A stretch of 64,000 bases of DNA from Actinomycetales bacterium (GCA_016125355.1 WGLX01000012.1:1-64000); one strand, 5' to 3'; positions 29,324 to 38,924 are shown, counted from the first letter of the stretch. Translations and numbers: made by a program. Notes: generated by a model not told the origin, from the sequence alone.

Positions 29324-30813
29324 CGGGCCACCTCCGTCACGCCGAAGCCGATGCGCACCGTGGCCTCGTGGTCGACCACGTCCGAGTCGAGGTACGGGCC
29401 GAGGCCCTGGATTCCGCCCTCGCGGCCAAAGCCCGACTCCTTGTAGCCGCCGAACGGGCTGGTGGGGTCGAAGCGGTTGAAGGTGTTCGCCCACACCACT
29501 CCGGCCCGCATGCGCTGCGCCATCCACAGGATGCGGCTGCCCTTCTCGGTCCAGATGCCCGCCGAGAGCCCGTACGGGGTGTTGTTCGCCTTCTCGACCG
29601 CCTCATCCGGCGTGCGGAAGGTCAGGACCGACAGCACCGGGCCGAAGATCTCCTCTCGGGCGATCCGGTGGGCCTGGGTGACACCGGTGAAGACCGTCGG
29701 CGGGAACCAGTAGCCGCGATCGGGCAGCGGGCACGGCGCCGTCCAGCGCGTGGCCCCCTCAGCGTCGCCGCTGTCGGCCAGCTCGTGGATGCGCTCCAAC
29801 TGCGCGGCCGAGTTGATGGCGCCGATGTCGGTGTTCTTGTCGAGCGGATCGCCGAGCCGAAGGGTGCTGAGCCGGCGCTGAAGGGAGGTCAGGACCTCGT
29901 CGGCCACGGACTCCTGGAGCAGCAGACGGGAGCCGGCGCAGCAGACATGGCCCTGGTTGAAGAAGATGCCGTTGACGATCCCCTCGACCGCCTCGTCGAC
30001 GGGGGCGTCGTCGAACACGATGTTGGCCGCCTTCCCGCCGAGTTCGAGCGAGAGCCGCTTCGAGGTGCCCGCCAGCCCGCGCATGATCTGCTGTCCCACC
30101 GCGGTGGACCCGGTGAAGGCGACCTTGTCGACATCGGGGTGCTCGACGAGCATCCGGCCGGTGTCGCCGGCACCGGTCAGGATGTTGACGATACCGGGCG
30201 GGAGGTCCGCCTGCCGGCAGATGTCCGCGAACGCGAGTGCGGTGAGCGGGGTGGTCTCGGCGGGCTTGAGGACCACGGTGTTCCCGCAAGCGAGAGCGGG
30301 CGCCACCTTCCACGCGAGCATGAGCAGCGGGAAGTTCCAGGGGATGACCTGCGCGGCCACGCCGAGGGGGCGAGGCGCGGGGCCGAAACCCGCGTGCTCG
30401 AGCTTGTCCGCCCATCCCGCGTGGTAGAAGAAGTGCGCCGCAACCAGCGGCAGGTCGACATCGCGCGCCTCGCGGATCGGCTTGCCGTTGTCGAGGGTCT
30501 CGAGCACGGCCAGCTCTCGCGAGCGCTCCTGGAGAAGCCGGGCGATCCGGTACAGGTACTTGCCGCGATCGCGGCCGCTCATCGGTCCCCACACCTGCTC
30601 GTAGGCCCGCCGGGCGGCGCGCACGGCCCGATCGACATCCTGCTGCCCGGCCTCGGCGACCGTCGAGAGGATCTCCTCCGTGGCGGGGTTCACGGTCGGG
30701 AAGGTCCGTCCGTCCGCGGGATCGACGAACTGCCCGTCGATGAACAGCCCGTAGGCATCCGCGATGTCGACGATGCTGCGGGACTCGGGGGCGGGCGCGT
30801 ACTCGAAGGTCAC
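29320..30813 (-). CDS. aldehyde dehydrogenase family protein
   Basis: A 497-residue NAD(P)-dependent aldehyde dehydrogenase. Catalytic motifs are present: IPWNFPLLM (Asn), LELGGKAANIVFDDA (Glu) and NQGHVCCAGSRLL (Cys). The GTG at 30813 has AGGAGA 7 nt upstream; the open frame runs further, but without family similarity. It lies 11 nt after deoC, and DeoC releases acetaldehyde, so oxidation of acetaldehyde to acetate is the likely job. It overlaps the half-length paralogue by 4 nt. Confidence 0.88.
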   Translation of the reverse strand: MTFEYAPAPESRSIVDIADAYGLFIDGQFVDPADGRTFPTVNPATEEILSTVAEAGQQDVDRAVRAARRAYEQVWGPMSGRDRGKYLYRIARLLQERSRELAVLETLDNGKPIREARDVDLPLVAAHFFYHAGWADKLEHAGFGPAPRPLGVAAQVIPWNFPLLMLAWKVAPALACGNTVVLKPAETTPLTALAFADICRQADLPPGIVNILTGAGDTGRMLVEHPDVDKVAFTGSTAVGQQIMRGLAGTSKRLSLELGGKAANIVFDDAPVDEAVEGIVNGIFFNQGHVCCAGSRLLLQESVADEVLTSLQRRLSTLRLGDPLDKNTDIGAINSAAQLERIHELADSGDAEGATRWTAPCPLPDRGYWFPPTVFTGVTQAHRIAREEIFGPVLSVLTFRTPDEAVEKANNTPYGLSAGIWTEKGSRILWMAQRMRAGVVWANTFNRFDPTSPFGGYKESGFGREGGIQGLGPYLDSDVVDHEATVRIGFGVTEVAR

Positions 30814-30824
30814 GGCATCTCCTG

Positions 30825-31760
30825 TCAGTCGATCGTGACGTAGTCGGGGCCGGAGTAGTGCCCGGTGCGCATGCGCTGGCGCTGGAGCAGGAGGTCGTTG
30901 AGCAGGCTCGATGCCCCGAAGCGGAACAGGTCGGGGGTGAGCCACTGCTCGCCCACCGTCTCGTTGACGAGGACGAGGTAGGCGACGGCCTCCTTCGTGG
31001 TGCGGATGCCGCCGGCCGCCTTGACGCCCACGGTACGTCCGGTCGCCGTCTGGAAGTCCCGCACGGCCTCCAGCATCACCAGCGTGACGGGGGGAGTCGC
31101 CGCGGGGCTCACCTTGCCGGTGGACGTCTTGATGAAGTCGGCTCCCGCCAGCATCGCCAGCCACGACGCGCGTCGCACGTTGTCCAGGGTGCGCAGCTCG
31201 CCGGTCTCGAGGATCACCTTCAGGTGGGCACTCCCGCAGGCCTCCTTGATGGCCACGATCTCGTCGTAGACGCGGGCGTAGTCACCGCTCAGGAACGCCC
31301 CGCGGTCGATCACCATGTCGATCTCGTCGGCCCCGGCCGCGACGGCGTCGGCGGTGTCCTGCAGCTTCACCGCGAGGCTGGCCCGCCCCGAGGGGAAGGC
31401 GGTCGCGACGGCGGCGACGTGGCACGCGTCGCCGACCGCTGCGCGGGCGATGTCCACAAGATCGCCGTAGACGCAGACGGCCGCCACACTCGGCGTGCTC
31501 GGATCGGTCGGGTCGGGTCGCAGGGCCTTGGCGCACAGTGCCCGCACCTTGCCGGGGGTGTCCATCCCCTCCAGGGTGGTGAGGTCGACCATGCGGATCG
31601 CCAGGTCGATCGCGTAGGACTTGGAGCTCGTCTTGATCGAGCGAGTGGCCAGAGAGGCCGCGCGACCGACGGCGCCCACTTCATCGACGCCCGGCAGTCC
31701 CTGCAGGAACCGACGCAGGGCAGTGGGATCCGCGTCCGGGAGGCTGGCCGTGAGTGTCAC
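30825..31760 (-). CDS. deoC: deoxyribose-phosphate aldolase
   Basis: Splits 2-deoxyribose-5-phosphate into glyceraldehyde-3-phosphate and acetaldehyde. A 311-residue class I aldolase. The Schiff-base Lys is in GADFIKTSTGKV and the second catalytic Lys in VGVKAAGGIRT; EIDMVIDRGAFLSGDY is the conserved central segment. Leaderless GTG start: TACAGT (minus strand, 31772-31767) lies 6 nt upstream. The promoter covers the few bases after the phosphomutase stop, so deoC and the aldehyde dehydrogenases can be transcribed separately from PNP-mutase. Confidence 0.94.
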   Translation of the reverse strand: MTLTASLPDADPTALRRFLQGLPGVDEVGAVGRAASLATRSIKTSSKSYAIDLAIRMVDLTTLEGMDTPGKVRALCAKALRPDPTDPSTPSVAAVCVYGDLVDIARAAVGDACHVAAVATAFPSGRASLAVKLQDTADAVAAGADEIDMVIDRGAFLSGDYARVYDEIVAIKEACGSAHLKVILETGELRTLDNVRRASWLAMLAGADFIKTSTGKVSPAATPPVTLVMLEAVRDFQTATGRTVGVKAAGGIRTTKEAVAYLVLVNETVGEQWLTPDLFRFGASSLLNDLLLQRQRMRTGHYSGPDYVTID

Positions 31761-31764
31761 CCGC

Positions 31765-33417
31765 CTACTGTAGCCAGCGGGACACCTCGGAGCCGATGGC
31801 GTCGAGCTCGGCCTCGGCAGCCGCGCGAGCGGCGGGGAGGTCGCCCGCCTCGTCGATCACGACCGACTGGAGGTAGCACTTGACCTTCGGCTCGGTCCCG
31901 CTCGGCCTGATGACCACCCGGGCGCCCGACTCCAGGTGGAAGACCAGCCCATCGGTCGGCGGCAGCGCCTCCGTGCCCTCCGCGAGATCGACCATGTCCG
32001 TGACGGCGATGCCGGCGATCGCTCCCGGCGGGTCGGTGCGCAGCGTGGTCATGATCGTGTCGATGCGCGACAGGTCCTGGACCCTGACGGACACCTGCCG
32101 CGTCGCATGCACGCCGTACTCGGAGGCCAGGTCGTCGAGGACGTGCAGGAGCGAGGTGTTCCACTGCTTCAGCCGGGCGGCCATCTCCGCGACCATGAGC
32201 CCGGCGGAGATGCCGTCCTTGTCGCGCACGCCGTTCGGGTCGACGCAGTAGCCCAGCGCCTCCTCGTAGCCGAACCACAGGTCGGGCACGCGCGCGATCC
32301 ACTTGAACCCGGTGAGCGTCTGCACGTAGGCGATATTCGAGTCGGCGGCGATCTTCTCCAGCATGGTGCCCGACACGATGGACTCGGCGAAGGTGCCCGG
32401 GCGGGAGAGACGCCGATTGCCCGCCGCGATCCACCACCCGAGGAGCCAGCCGACTTCGTCACCGCTGAGCATGCGCCATCCGTCGGCCGCCGGCACGCCG
32501 ACGGCGCAGCGATCCGCATCGGGGTCGTTCGCGATCAGGAGGTCGCACTCGTGCTCCTCCGCCGCAGCGAGGGCCAGATCCATGGCCCCGGGCTCCTCCG
32601 GGTTGGGGAAGGCGACAGTGGGGAAGTCCGGATCCGGGGCGAACTGCGCCTCGACGATCACCGGCTCCGGCAGCCCGGCCTCCTCCAGGACCCGCAGGAA
32701 CAGCTCGCCGCCCACACCATGCATCGGGGTGTAGGCCAGCCGCAGGTGCATGGGCGGCCCGTCCTCGACGAGCGCGGCCGCCCTGGCGACGTACTCCGCG
32801 ACGATCTCGTCACCAAGGGTGTCCCACTCCTCGCCATGGGGCAGGTCCGTCACGGGGCCCGACGCGGCCACGGCCGCGATATGAGCGCTGATCTCGGCAT
32901 CAGCGGGCGGGACGATCTGGGAGCCGTCGCCGAGGTAGACCTTGTAGCCGTTGTCCTCCGGCGGGTTGTGGCTGGCCGTGACCATCACACCGGCTGCGCA
33001 CCCGAGGCGACGGATCGCGAAGGCGAGCACCGGTGTGGGAAGGGGACCGGGGAGCATCATGACGCTCAGGCCGGCTCCGGTGAGGATCTGCGCTGTGGCC
33101 CGGGCGAACAGGTCGGAGTCGTGGCGGGCGTCGTAGCCGATCACCACGGCGCCGCCGCCCCGCTCGCTGAGGTAGCGGGCCAGCCCGGCCGCGGCGCGCG
33201 CGACGACGACCACGTTCATCCGGTTGGGGCCAGGACCAATGCGTCCACGCAGGCCGGCGGTGCCGAACTGCAGCGTGCCGTCGAAGGCGTCCGCGATCTC
33301 ATCGGCGGCCGCCTGGTCACCAGCCTCGGCGAGGGCGATGAGGTCGGAGAGCAGCGCGCGCATCCGCTCGTCGGGATCGGCGGCGAGCCACGCACGGGCC
33401 TCGTCTGGGACGGCCAT
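31765..33417 (-). CDS. phospho-sugar mutase (PgmB/PmmB type, probable phosphopentomutase)
   Basis: A 550-residue alpha-D-phosphohexomutase superfamily member. The phosphoserine loop is VTASHNPPEDNGYKVY, the Mg-binding loop NDPDADRCAV, the sugar loop GYEEALGYCV and the phosphate loop RPSGTEPKVK. Its length fits the PGM2/phosphopentomutase branch. It is sandwiched between PNP and deoC, where conversion of (deoxy)ribose-1-phosphate to the 5-phosphate is the missing step, so phosphopentomutase activity is inferred. The ATG at 33417 overlaps the PNP stop (TGATG); a GTG one codon earlier is possible. Confidence 0.88.
   Translation of the reverse strand: MAVPDEARAWLAADPDERMRALLSDLIALAEAGDQAAADEIADAFDGTLQFGTAGLRGRIGPGPNRMNVVVVARAAAGLARYLSERGGGAVVIGYDARHDSDLFARATAQILTGAGLSVMMLPGPLPTPVLAFAIRRLGCAAGVMVTASHNPPEDNGYKVYLGDGSQIVPPADAEISAHIAAVAASGPVTDLPHGEEWDTLGDEIVAEYVARAAALVEDGPPMHLRLAYTPMHGVGGELFLRVLEEAGLPEPVIVEAQFAPDPDFPTVAFPNPEEPGAMDLALAAAEEHECDLLIANDPDADRCAVGVPAADGWRMLSGDEVGWLLGWWIAAGNRRLSRPGTFAESIVSGTMLEKIAADSNIAYVQTLTGFKWIARVPDLWFGYEEALGYCVDPNGVRDKDGISAGLMVAEMAARLKQWNTSLLHVLDDLASEYGVHATRQVSVRVQDLSRIDTIMTTLRTDPPGAIAGIAVTDMVDLAEGTEALPPTDGLVFHLESGARVVIRPSGTEPKVKCYLQSVVIDEAGDLPAARAAAEAELDAIGSEVSRWLQ
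31767..31772 (-). promoter_or_regulatory. -10 element TACAGT of deoC, overlapping the end of the mutase gene
   Basis: It sits 6 nt before the GTG of deoC and within the last codons of the upstream phosphomutase gene on the same strand. It would give a leaderless deoC-aldehyde dehydrogenase transcript. Confidence 0.55.
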
Positions 33418-34229
33418 CACAGCTTCCGGATCACCTGGGCGAGGAAGTCGCTCATCCGTCCCGCGGCGGACTTGCCGGCGGCGAGGACCTCCGCGTGGCT
33501 GTGCGGATGCTTGGCGACCCCGGTGGCGTAGTTCGTGACCAGCGACAGGCCCATGATCTCCATCCCGGATGCGCGTCCGACGATGGCCTCCAGCGCCGTG
33601 CTCATGCCCACGAGGTCCGCGCCCACGGTCTTGGCCATGGTGATCTCGGCGGCCGTCTCGTACATAGGCCCGGGGAACTGCATGTAGACACCCTCGGCGA
33701 GGGTGGGGTCGATCTTCCTGGCGATCTTGCGCAGGCGCGGCGAGTACAGGTCCGTCAGGTCGACGAAGTCCGCACCGTGGAGCGGAGAGACGCCCGTGAA
33801 GTTGATGTGGTCCTTGATGAGGACCGCGGTCCCGACGGGCCAGTCCTCACGGATCCCTCCGGCAGCGTTGGTCAGGATGAGGACCTTGCAGCCCGCGGCT
33901 GCTGCTGTGCGGACTCGATGGGTCACGGCGTCGACTCCGTGACCCTCGTAGAAGTGCGTGCGACCGAGGAAGACGAGGACTCGTTTGCCGTCGGCATCGA
34001 CGCTGCGAAAGCTGCCGGGGTGCCCCTCGGCCACCGGTCGCTCGAAGTGGGGCATGTCGGTGACCCGGAAGTCCGCCTGAGACGGGCCGAGCCGGTCCGC
34101 GTCCGACATCCATCCGGAGCCGAGGATGATCGCAACGTCATGTCGCGCCACGCCGGTGAGGTGGGCCAACGCCGAGGCGGACTCCTCGGCGTGGCGCATG
34201 GCGATTTCTGTCTGGGGATGGATCGTCAC
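33417..34229 (-). CDS. purine-nucleoside phosphorylase
   Basis: Phosphorolysis of (deoxy)inosine and (deoxy)guanosine to base and (deoxy)ribose-1-phosphate. A 270-residue trimeric-type PNP. Motifs are IILGSGWMSDA (phosphate loop), GRTHFYEGHG, LTNAAGGIR, FPGPMYETAAE and VGMSTALEAIVGR. GTG start with TAGGGT 6 nt upstream, leaderless. It is first in a unit with the phosphomutase, and from memory corresponds to the gene next to pmmB in M. tuberculosis. Confidence 0.93.
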   Translation of the reverse strand: MTIHPQTEIAMRHAEESASALAHLTGVARHDVAIILGSGWMSDADRLGPSQADFRVTDMPHFERPVAEGHPGSFRSVDADGKRVLVFLGRTHFYEGHGVDAVTHRVRTAAAAGCKVLILTNAAGGIREDWPVGTAVLIKDHINFTGVSPLHGADFVDLTDLYSPRLRKIARKIDPTLAEGVYMQFPGPMYETAAEITMAKTVGADLVGMSTALEAIVGRASGMEIMGLSLVTNYATGVAKHPHSHAEVLAAGKSAAGRMSDFLAQVIRKL

Positions 34230-34235
34230 CCGACG

Positions 34236-34241
34236 ACCCTA
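34236..34241 (-). promoter_or_regulatory. -10 element TAGGGT of the PNP gene
   Basis: It lies 6 nt before the GTG start on the minus strand, with no ribosome-binding site between. Confidence 0.6.
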
Positions 34242-34266
34242 GCCGCTCGAGTGCGGCAAAGCCGTG

Positions 34267-35670
34267 CTACTCCGATGCGATGTGCAGGCGGCGCGCCGCC
34301 TCGGCGATCGTCCCGGACAGGCTCGGGTACACCGTGAAGGACGACGCGAGCTGGTCGACCGTCAGTCGCTGCTCGACGGCGATCGTCAGGGGGAAGATCA
34401 GCTCGCTTGCGCGGTGCCCGACAACCACTGCGCCGGCCACGATGCGGGAGCCACGACGGCAGAACAGTTTCACGAAGCCGTGGTGCTGCCCCTCCATCTT
34501 GGCCCGGGCGTTGCCGGTGATGGGGACGAGGACGACATCACCGCGGAAGTTACCGGAGTCGAGGTCGCGCTGCGTGAGACCGACGGTGGCGATCTCGGGA
34601 TTGGTGAAGACGTTGCTGGAGACCATCGTCGGATCGAGCGGGGTGACGGCATCGCCGAGGGCGTGCCACATGGCGATGCGTCCCTGCATGGCCGCCACGG
34701 AGGCCAGCATCAGCACGCCGGTGCAGTCGCCGGCCGCGTAGACCCCCCTGCGGCTCGTGCGGCTGACCCGGTCGACCTTGATGAATCCGCCGTCATCGGT
34801 CTCGACACCGGCGTCCGCCAGCCCGAGATCGTCGGTGTTGGGGAGCGATCCGACCGCCATGAGGACGTGCGAGCCCGTGACCACCTGGCCGGTGCTCAGG
34901 GTGACCTCGACGCCGTCGTCCGTGCGTCGGGCCGATTCCGCGCGGGCCGATCCGATGACCTCCAGGCCGCGCCGGGCCCAGACCTCCTCGAGGGCCTCGG
35001 CGGCGTCGGGGTCCTCGCTCGGGAGGACATGGCGACGGGAGGAGATCAGCACGACGCGGCTGCCGAGAGCGTGGTACGCCCCCGCGAACTCGGCTCCGGT
35101 GACTCCGGACCCGACGACGATCAGCCGCTCGGGGACATCGTGCAGGTCGTAGACCTGCTCCCACGTGAGGATGCGCTCACCGTCGGGACGCGCGTCGGGC
35201 AGGACCCGCGGCCGGGCGCCGGTGGCGAGCAGGACCGCGTCGGCGAGCAGGGTCTCCTCCCGGCCGTCGCGGCGGGTGACCACGACGTTGCCGTCGGCGT
35301 CGAGGCGTCCCCGCCCCGGCATGATCCGGATGCCCTCGTGCACGAGCCGGGACGTGATGTCGTCGCTCTGTGCACGCACGAGGGACAGGATGCGGTCGTT
35401 CACCGACTTGAGGTCGACGGTGACCAGCGATGGATCAGGGGTCAGTCCGTCGAGGAGCACGCCGAGGTCCGCGCTGGACGCGGCCGCCGTCATGACGTTC
35501 GCGGTGGCGATGAGGGCCTTGCTGGGCACGCAGTCGGTGAGGACCGCGGAGCCACCGATGCCGTCGCTGTCCACGAGGGTCACGTCGGCTCCGAGCTGGC
35601 GGGCCACCAGGGCCGCCTCGTAGCCGCCTGGACCGCCTCCGATGATCACGACGCTGGGCACGGGTCGCAT
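34267..35670 (-). CDS. lpdA: LpdA-type NAD(P)H quinone reductase (flavoprotein, pyridine nucleotide-disulfide family)
   Basis: 467 residues resembling lipoamide dehydrogenase but closest to M. tuberculosis LpdA (Rv3303c, recalled). FAD fold VVIIGGGPGGYEAALVA. The active-site helix reads GGSAVLTDCVPSK, so only Cys47 remains and the CxxxxC redox disulfide is lost. It therefore cannot act as a true E3 for the oxo-acid dehydrogenase at 15-17 kb. Other motifs are LIVVGSGVTGAEFA (NAD fold), YAAGDCTG and YPSLSGTIAEAARR. The ATG at 35670 is chosen because FAD-fold homology starts directly after it. Confidence 0.88.
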   Translation of the reverse strand: MRPVPSVVIIGGGPGGYEAALVARQLGADVTLVDSDGIGGSAVLTDCVPSKALIATANVMTAAASSADLGVLLDGLTPDPSLVTVDLKSVNDRILSLVRAQSDDITSRLVHEGIRIMPGRGRLDADGNVVVTRRDGREETLLADAVLLATGARPRVLPDARPDGERILTWEQVYDLHDVPERLIVVGSGVTGAEFAGAYHALGSRVVLISSRRHVLPSEDPDAAEALEEVWARRGLEVIGSARAESARRTDDGVEVTLSTGQVVTGSHVLMAVGSLPNTDDLGLADAGVETDDGGFIKVDRVSRTSRRGVYAAGDCTGVLMLASVAAMQGRIAMWHALGDAVTPLDPTMVSSNVFTNPEIATVGLTQRDLDSGNFRGDVVLVPITGNARAKMEGQHHGFVKLFCRRGSRIVAGAVVVGHRASELIFPLTIAVEQRLTVDQLASSFTVYPSLSGTIAEAARRLHIASE

Positions 35671-35696
35671 TCTTCCGCAATCGGGCTCGGCATCCC

Positions 35697-35702
35697 TACG
35701 CT
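35697..35702 (+). promoter_or_regulatory. -10 element TACGCT of the GGCT-like gene
   Basis: It lies 6 nt before the GTG at 35709, a leaderless arrangement. Confidence 0.55.
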
Positions 35703-35708
35703 GGTGCC

Positions 35709-36164
35709 GTGACCCTGTACGCGGCCTACGGATCGAACCTCGATCCGCGCCGGATGGCGCTGCGCGCGCCGGCATCGCCGGAGCAGGGCACCGGCTGGCT
35801 GCGGGGCTGGCGACTCACCTTCGCCGGCGAGGACGTCGGCTGGGACGGCGCGCTGGCGACCGTCGTGGAGGACCCGGCTGAGTCGGTGTTCGTCATGCTC
35901 TACGACGTGCCGCCGCAGGACGAGGCGACGCTCGACGGCTGGGAGGGATCGGATCTCGGGCTGTGGACCAAGATCCGCGTCCGCGTGGACACCTACTCCG
36001 GGGCGCAGCTGGCGTGGCTGTACGTCATGGAGGCCTACGAGGGTGGTCTGCCCTCGGCGCACTACCTCGGCGTCATCGCCGATGCGGCGGAGGCCGGCGG
36101 CGCGCCCGCCGACTACGTCGAGCGCCTGCGCAACCATCCGTGCCGGTCGCTCGGCGACGACTGA
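35709..36164 (+). CDS. gamma-glutamylcyclotransferase-like (AIG2/GGCT fold) protein
   Basis: 151 residues. The YAAYGSNLDP loop at residues ~5-13 is the GGCT substrate-binding motif, and a Glu in LDGWEGSDLG (~residue 82) is the likely general acid/base. Members cyclise gamma-glutamyl amines or dipeptides; the substrate is not evident. Leaderless GTG start. It is divergent from lpdA and convergent with the acyl-CoA carboxylase alpha gene. Confidence 0.82.
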   Translation: MTLYAAYGSNLDPRRMALRAPASPEQGTGWLRGWRLTFAGEDVGWDGALATVVEDPAESVFVMLYDVPPQDEATLDGWEGSDLGLWTKIRVRVDTYSGAQLAWLYVMEAYEGGLPSAHYLGVIADAAEAGGAPADYVERLRNHPCRSLGDD

Positions 36165-36206
36165 CTGGCCGCGCCCCCTCGACGATCGGAACGGCTGGGA
36201 GAGTCG

Positions 36207-37964
36207 CTAGTCCTTGATCTCGCAGAGGACGGTGCCGGTGGGCACCGTGGTGCCCACCTCGGCGGTGAGGGCCGTGATCGTGCCGGCCTTGTGTGCGGTG
36301 AGCGGCTGCTCCATCTTCATGGCCTCGAGGACGACGACGAGGTCGCCCTCCGCGACCTGCTGGCCCTCCTCGACCTCGACCTTGACGATGGTGCCCTGCA
36401 TCGGGGCGACGAGAGCATCGCCGGACGCGCCGCTGCCCGCCTTGCCGCCGGCCTTCCGCTTCTTGGGGCCGGACGGCCCCGCAGCCGGGGCCGCCGACGC
36501 GCCGAGACCGGCGGGCAGGGTCACCTCGACGCGCTTGCCGCCCACCTCGACGACCACGCTCTCGCGCTCCTGGGGCTCGATGATGTCGTCCGCAGAGCCG
36601 GTGTAGGCCGGGATGGTGTTGTCGAAGCCGGTCTCGATCCACCGGGTGTGCACCGCGAACGGCTCGCCGTCCGCCGGAGCGAACGCCGGGTCGCGCACGA
36701 CCACGCGGTGGAAGGTGAGTGCCGTGGCGATGCCCTCGACCTCGAACTCGTCGAGCGCACGGCGGGAGCGCTCGAGGGCCTCCTCGCGATCACGGCCCGT
36801 GACGATGAGCTTTCCGAGGAGGCTGTCGAAGTTGCCGCCGATCACGTCGCCGGCCTCGAAGCCGGCATCCATGCGGATGCCCGGTCCGGACGGCGGCTTC
36901 CAGACGCTCAGCGCGCCCGGTGCGGGCAGGAAGCTGCGGCCGGGATCCTCGCCGTTGATGCGGAACTCGATCGAGTGCCCGCGCAGCTCCGGATCCGGGT
37001 AGTCGATGAGTCCGCCATCCGCGATGCGGAACTGCTCGCGCACGAGGTCGATGCCGGCGACCTCCTCGGACACTGGATGCTCGACCTGGAGCCGGGTGTT
37101 CACCTCGAGGAACGAGATCGTGCCGTCGAGGCCCACCAGGAACTCGCAGGTGCCGGCGTTGACGTACCCGGCCTCCTTCAGGATCGCCTTGGACGCGGAG
37201 TACAGGCGCTCGACCTGCTCGTCGCTCAGGTAGGGCGCCGGGGCCTCTTCGACCAGCTTCTGGTGACGGCGCTGGAGCGAGCAGTCGCGCGTCGACACCA
37301 CCACGACATTGCCCTCCGCGTCGGCCAGGCACTGGGTCTCGACGTGCCGCGGGTTGTCGAGGTACCGCTCGACGAAGCACTCGCCCCGCCCGAACGCCGC
37401 AACGGCCTCGCGCACCGCGGAGTCGTACAGGTCCGGGATCTCCTCCAGCGTGCGCGCCACCTTCAGGCCGCGCCCGCCACCTCCGAAGGCCGCCTTGATG
37501 GCCACGGGCAGGCCGTGCTCCTTCGCGAAGGCCACGACCTCGTCGGCGCCGTTGACCGGGTCCGCGGTGCCGGGAACCTGCGGAGCCCCCGCCCGCTGCG
37601 CGATGTGCCGGGCGGAGACCTTGTCGCCGAGCGACCGGATCGCCTCCGGCGGCGGACCGATCCACGTCAGGCCGGCGTCGATTACCGCCTGGGCGAAGTC
37701 GGCGTTCTCCGAGAGGAACCCGTACCCGGGGTGAACGGCGTCGGCGCCGGACTTGGCTGCCGCATCGAGGATCTTGTCGATCACGAGGTAGCTGTCCGCG
37801 GCGGTCGTCCCCCCGAGGGCGTAGGCCTCGTCGGCCAGGCGCACGTGGAGCGCGTCGCGGTCGGGATCGGCGTACACCGCCACGGACTTCAGGCCGGCGT
37901 CCTTGCAGGCGCGGATGACGCGGACGGCGATCTCGCCACGGTTGGCGATCAGGACGGTATGCAC
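36207..37964 (-). CDS. accA3: acyl-CoA carboxylase alpha subunit (biotin carboxylase + biotin carrier)
   Basis: Carboxylates its own biotin with ATP and bicarbonate for acetyl-/propionyl-CoA carboxylase. 585 residues: biotin carboxylase N-terminal domain ([18 protein letters not shown]), ATP-grasp ([28 protein letters not shown]), C-terminal domain ([15 protein letters not shown]), a Gly/Lys/Ala linker, then the carrier domain with biotinyl Lys550 in [10 protein letters not shown]. The GTG at 37964 is chosen because homology begins right there and GAGAGGGAC lies ~10 nt upstream. It clusters with maf, accE, accD and birA. Confidence 0.94.
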   Translation of the reverse strand: MHTVLIANRGEIAVRVIRACKDAGLKSVAVYADPDRDALHVRLADEAYALGGTTAADSYLVIDKILDAAAKSGADAVHPGYGFLSENADFAQAVIDAGLTWIGPPPEAIRSLGDKVSARHIAQRAGAPQVPGTADPVNGADEVVAFAKEHGLPVAIKAAFGGGGRGLKVARTLEEIPDLYDSAVREAVAAFGRGECFVERYLDNPRHVETQCLADAEGNVVVVSTRDCSLQRRHQKLVEEAPAPYLSDEQVERLYSASKAILKEAGYVNAGTCEFLVGLDGTISFLEVNTRLQVEHPVSEEVAGIDLVREQFRIADGGLIDYPDPELRGHSIEFRINGEDPGRSFLPAPGALSVWKPPSGPGIRMDAGFEAGDVIGGNFDSLLGKLIVTGRDREEALERSRRALDEFEVEGIATALTFHRVVVRDPAFAPADGEPFAVHTRWIETGFDNTIPAYTGSADDIIEPQERESVVVEVGGKRVEVTLPAGLGASAAPAAGPSGPKKRKAGGKAGSGASGDALVAPMQGTIVKVEVEEGQQVAEGDLVVVLEAMKMEQPLTAHKAGTITALTAEVGTTVPTGTVLCEIKD

Positions 37965-38067
37965 CGGGCCAGGTCCCTCTCTGTGGTGGTGGTGATCCGA
38001 CGCGCTGGGCGGCATCGGACCCGCGGGGCAGCGTATCGGCTTCGCGACGCGGTGGGCAGGCCGGTGA

Positions 38068-38682
38068 CTATGGCGCTGGCCACAGATCCGTCCACACGAC
38101 GTCGAGGCGGATGAGCAGGCGGCGCAGCAGCGGAAGCGACAGGCCGACGACATTCGACGGATCCCCGTCGATCCCGTCGACGAAGGCGCCACCGAGGGCG
38201 TCCAGGGTGAATCCGCCCGCGACGCGGAGCGGCTCACCGGTCGCTAGGTAGGCCGCCATCTCCTCGGGCGTGGGGTTGCTCATGTGCACGATCGTGCTCG
38301 CGACCTCACCCACCGCCTCGCCGGTCGCGGGCCGGATGACCCAGTGGCCGGTGCGCAGGGTGCCGGAGCGGCCCATCATGAGGCCCCATCGCTCCCACGC
38401 CTGCTCGGGGGAGTCGGGCTTGCTGAACGCCTGTCCGTCCACGTCGAAGACCGAGTCGCAGCCGACCACGATCGCCTCCGGGTCGGCGGCGTAGGGCACC
38501 GCGACCGCCTCGGCCTTGGCGCGGGCGAGTGCCAGGCACAGCTCGGCCGGCGTCGCGTCGGGCATGGCCGCCTCGATGACCTCCTCGTCCACGTGGCTCA
38601 CGTGCACATGGGGCGTGACGCCTGCGTTCCGCAGCACGAACAGACGGCCCGGGGACTGGGAGGCGAGGACGATCCGGGTCAC
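38068..38682 (-). CDS. maf: Maf-family nucleoside triphosphate pyrophosphatase
   Basis: Hydrolyses non-canonical or methylated nucleotides to monophosphates as a house-cleaning enzyme. 204 residues. N-terminal [16 protein letters not shown], where the usual SPRR is SPGR, then [18 protein letters not shown] with the catalytic Asp, and [17 protein letters not shown]. It lies 3 nt after accE on the same strand, between two carboxylase subunits, an arrangement I also recall in mycobacteria. Confidence 0.9.
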   Translation of the reverse strand: MTRIVLASQSPGRLFVLRNAGVTPHVHVSHVDEEVIEAAMPDATPAELCLALARAKAEAVAVPYAADPEAIVVGCDSVFDVDGQAFSKPDSPEQAWERWGLMMGRSGTLRTGHWVIRPATGEAVGEVASTIVHMSNPTPEEMAAYLATGEPLRVAGGFTLDALGGAFVDGIDGDPSNVVGLSLPLLRRLLIRLDVVWTDLWPAP

Positions 38683-38685
38683 GGG

Positions 38686-38916
38686 CTAGCGCGGCATCAT
38701 CGACGCTCGCCACGCCCCGAAGCCGGGGCGCAGCGATGGGCGGGTCATGCGGCTCTTCCGCGCCCACAGGCTGAACTGCTGGTGCTCCACGACGGGTTGT
38801 GGGCGGGCCGCGAGCACCGCGACGATGACGGCCACCTCGTGGGGCGTGGGCGAGCCGGCGACCACCCGCAGCATCGGCGCCCGGTGCTCGTGAGTCTCGT
38901 GCGTGTCGTCAGTCAT
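38686..38916 (-). CDS. accE: acyl-CoA carboxylase epsilon subunit
   Basis: A 76-residue small subunit that stabilises the alpha-beta carboxylase in actinobacteria. Family features are LRVVAGSPTPHEVAVIVAVLAA near the N-terminus and a C-terminal R-x-G-x-x-x-W-R element (RPGFGAWRASMMPR). It follows the beta subunit gene by 8 nt and precedes maf by 3 nt. Confidence 0.9.
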   Translation of the reverse strand: MTDDTHETHEHRAPMLRVVAGSPTPHEVAVIVAVLAARPQPVVEHQQFSLWARKSRMTRPSLRPGFGAWRASMMPR

Positions 38917-38924
38917 CGCCGCCC

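Noticed and set aside
34267-35670. E3 dihydrolipoamide dehydrogenase partner of the E1 operon
   Set aside because: The first active-site cysteine is absent, so disulfide redox chemistry is not possible.
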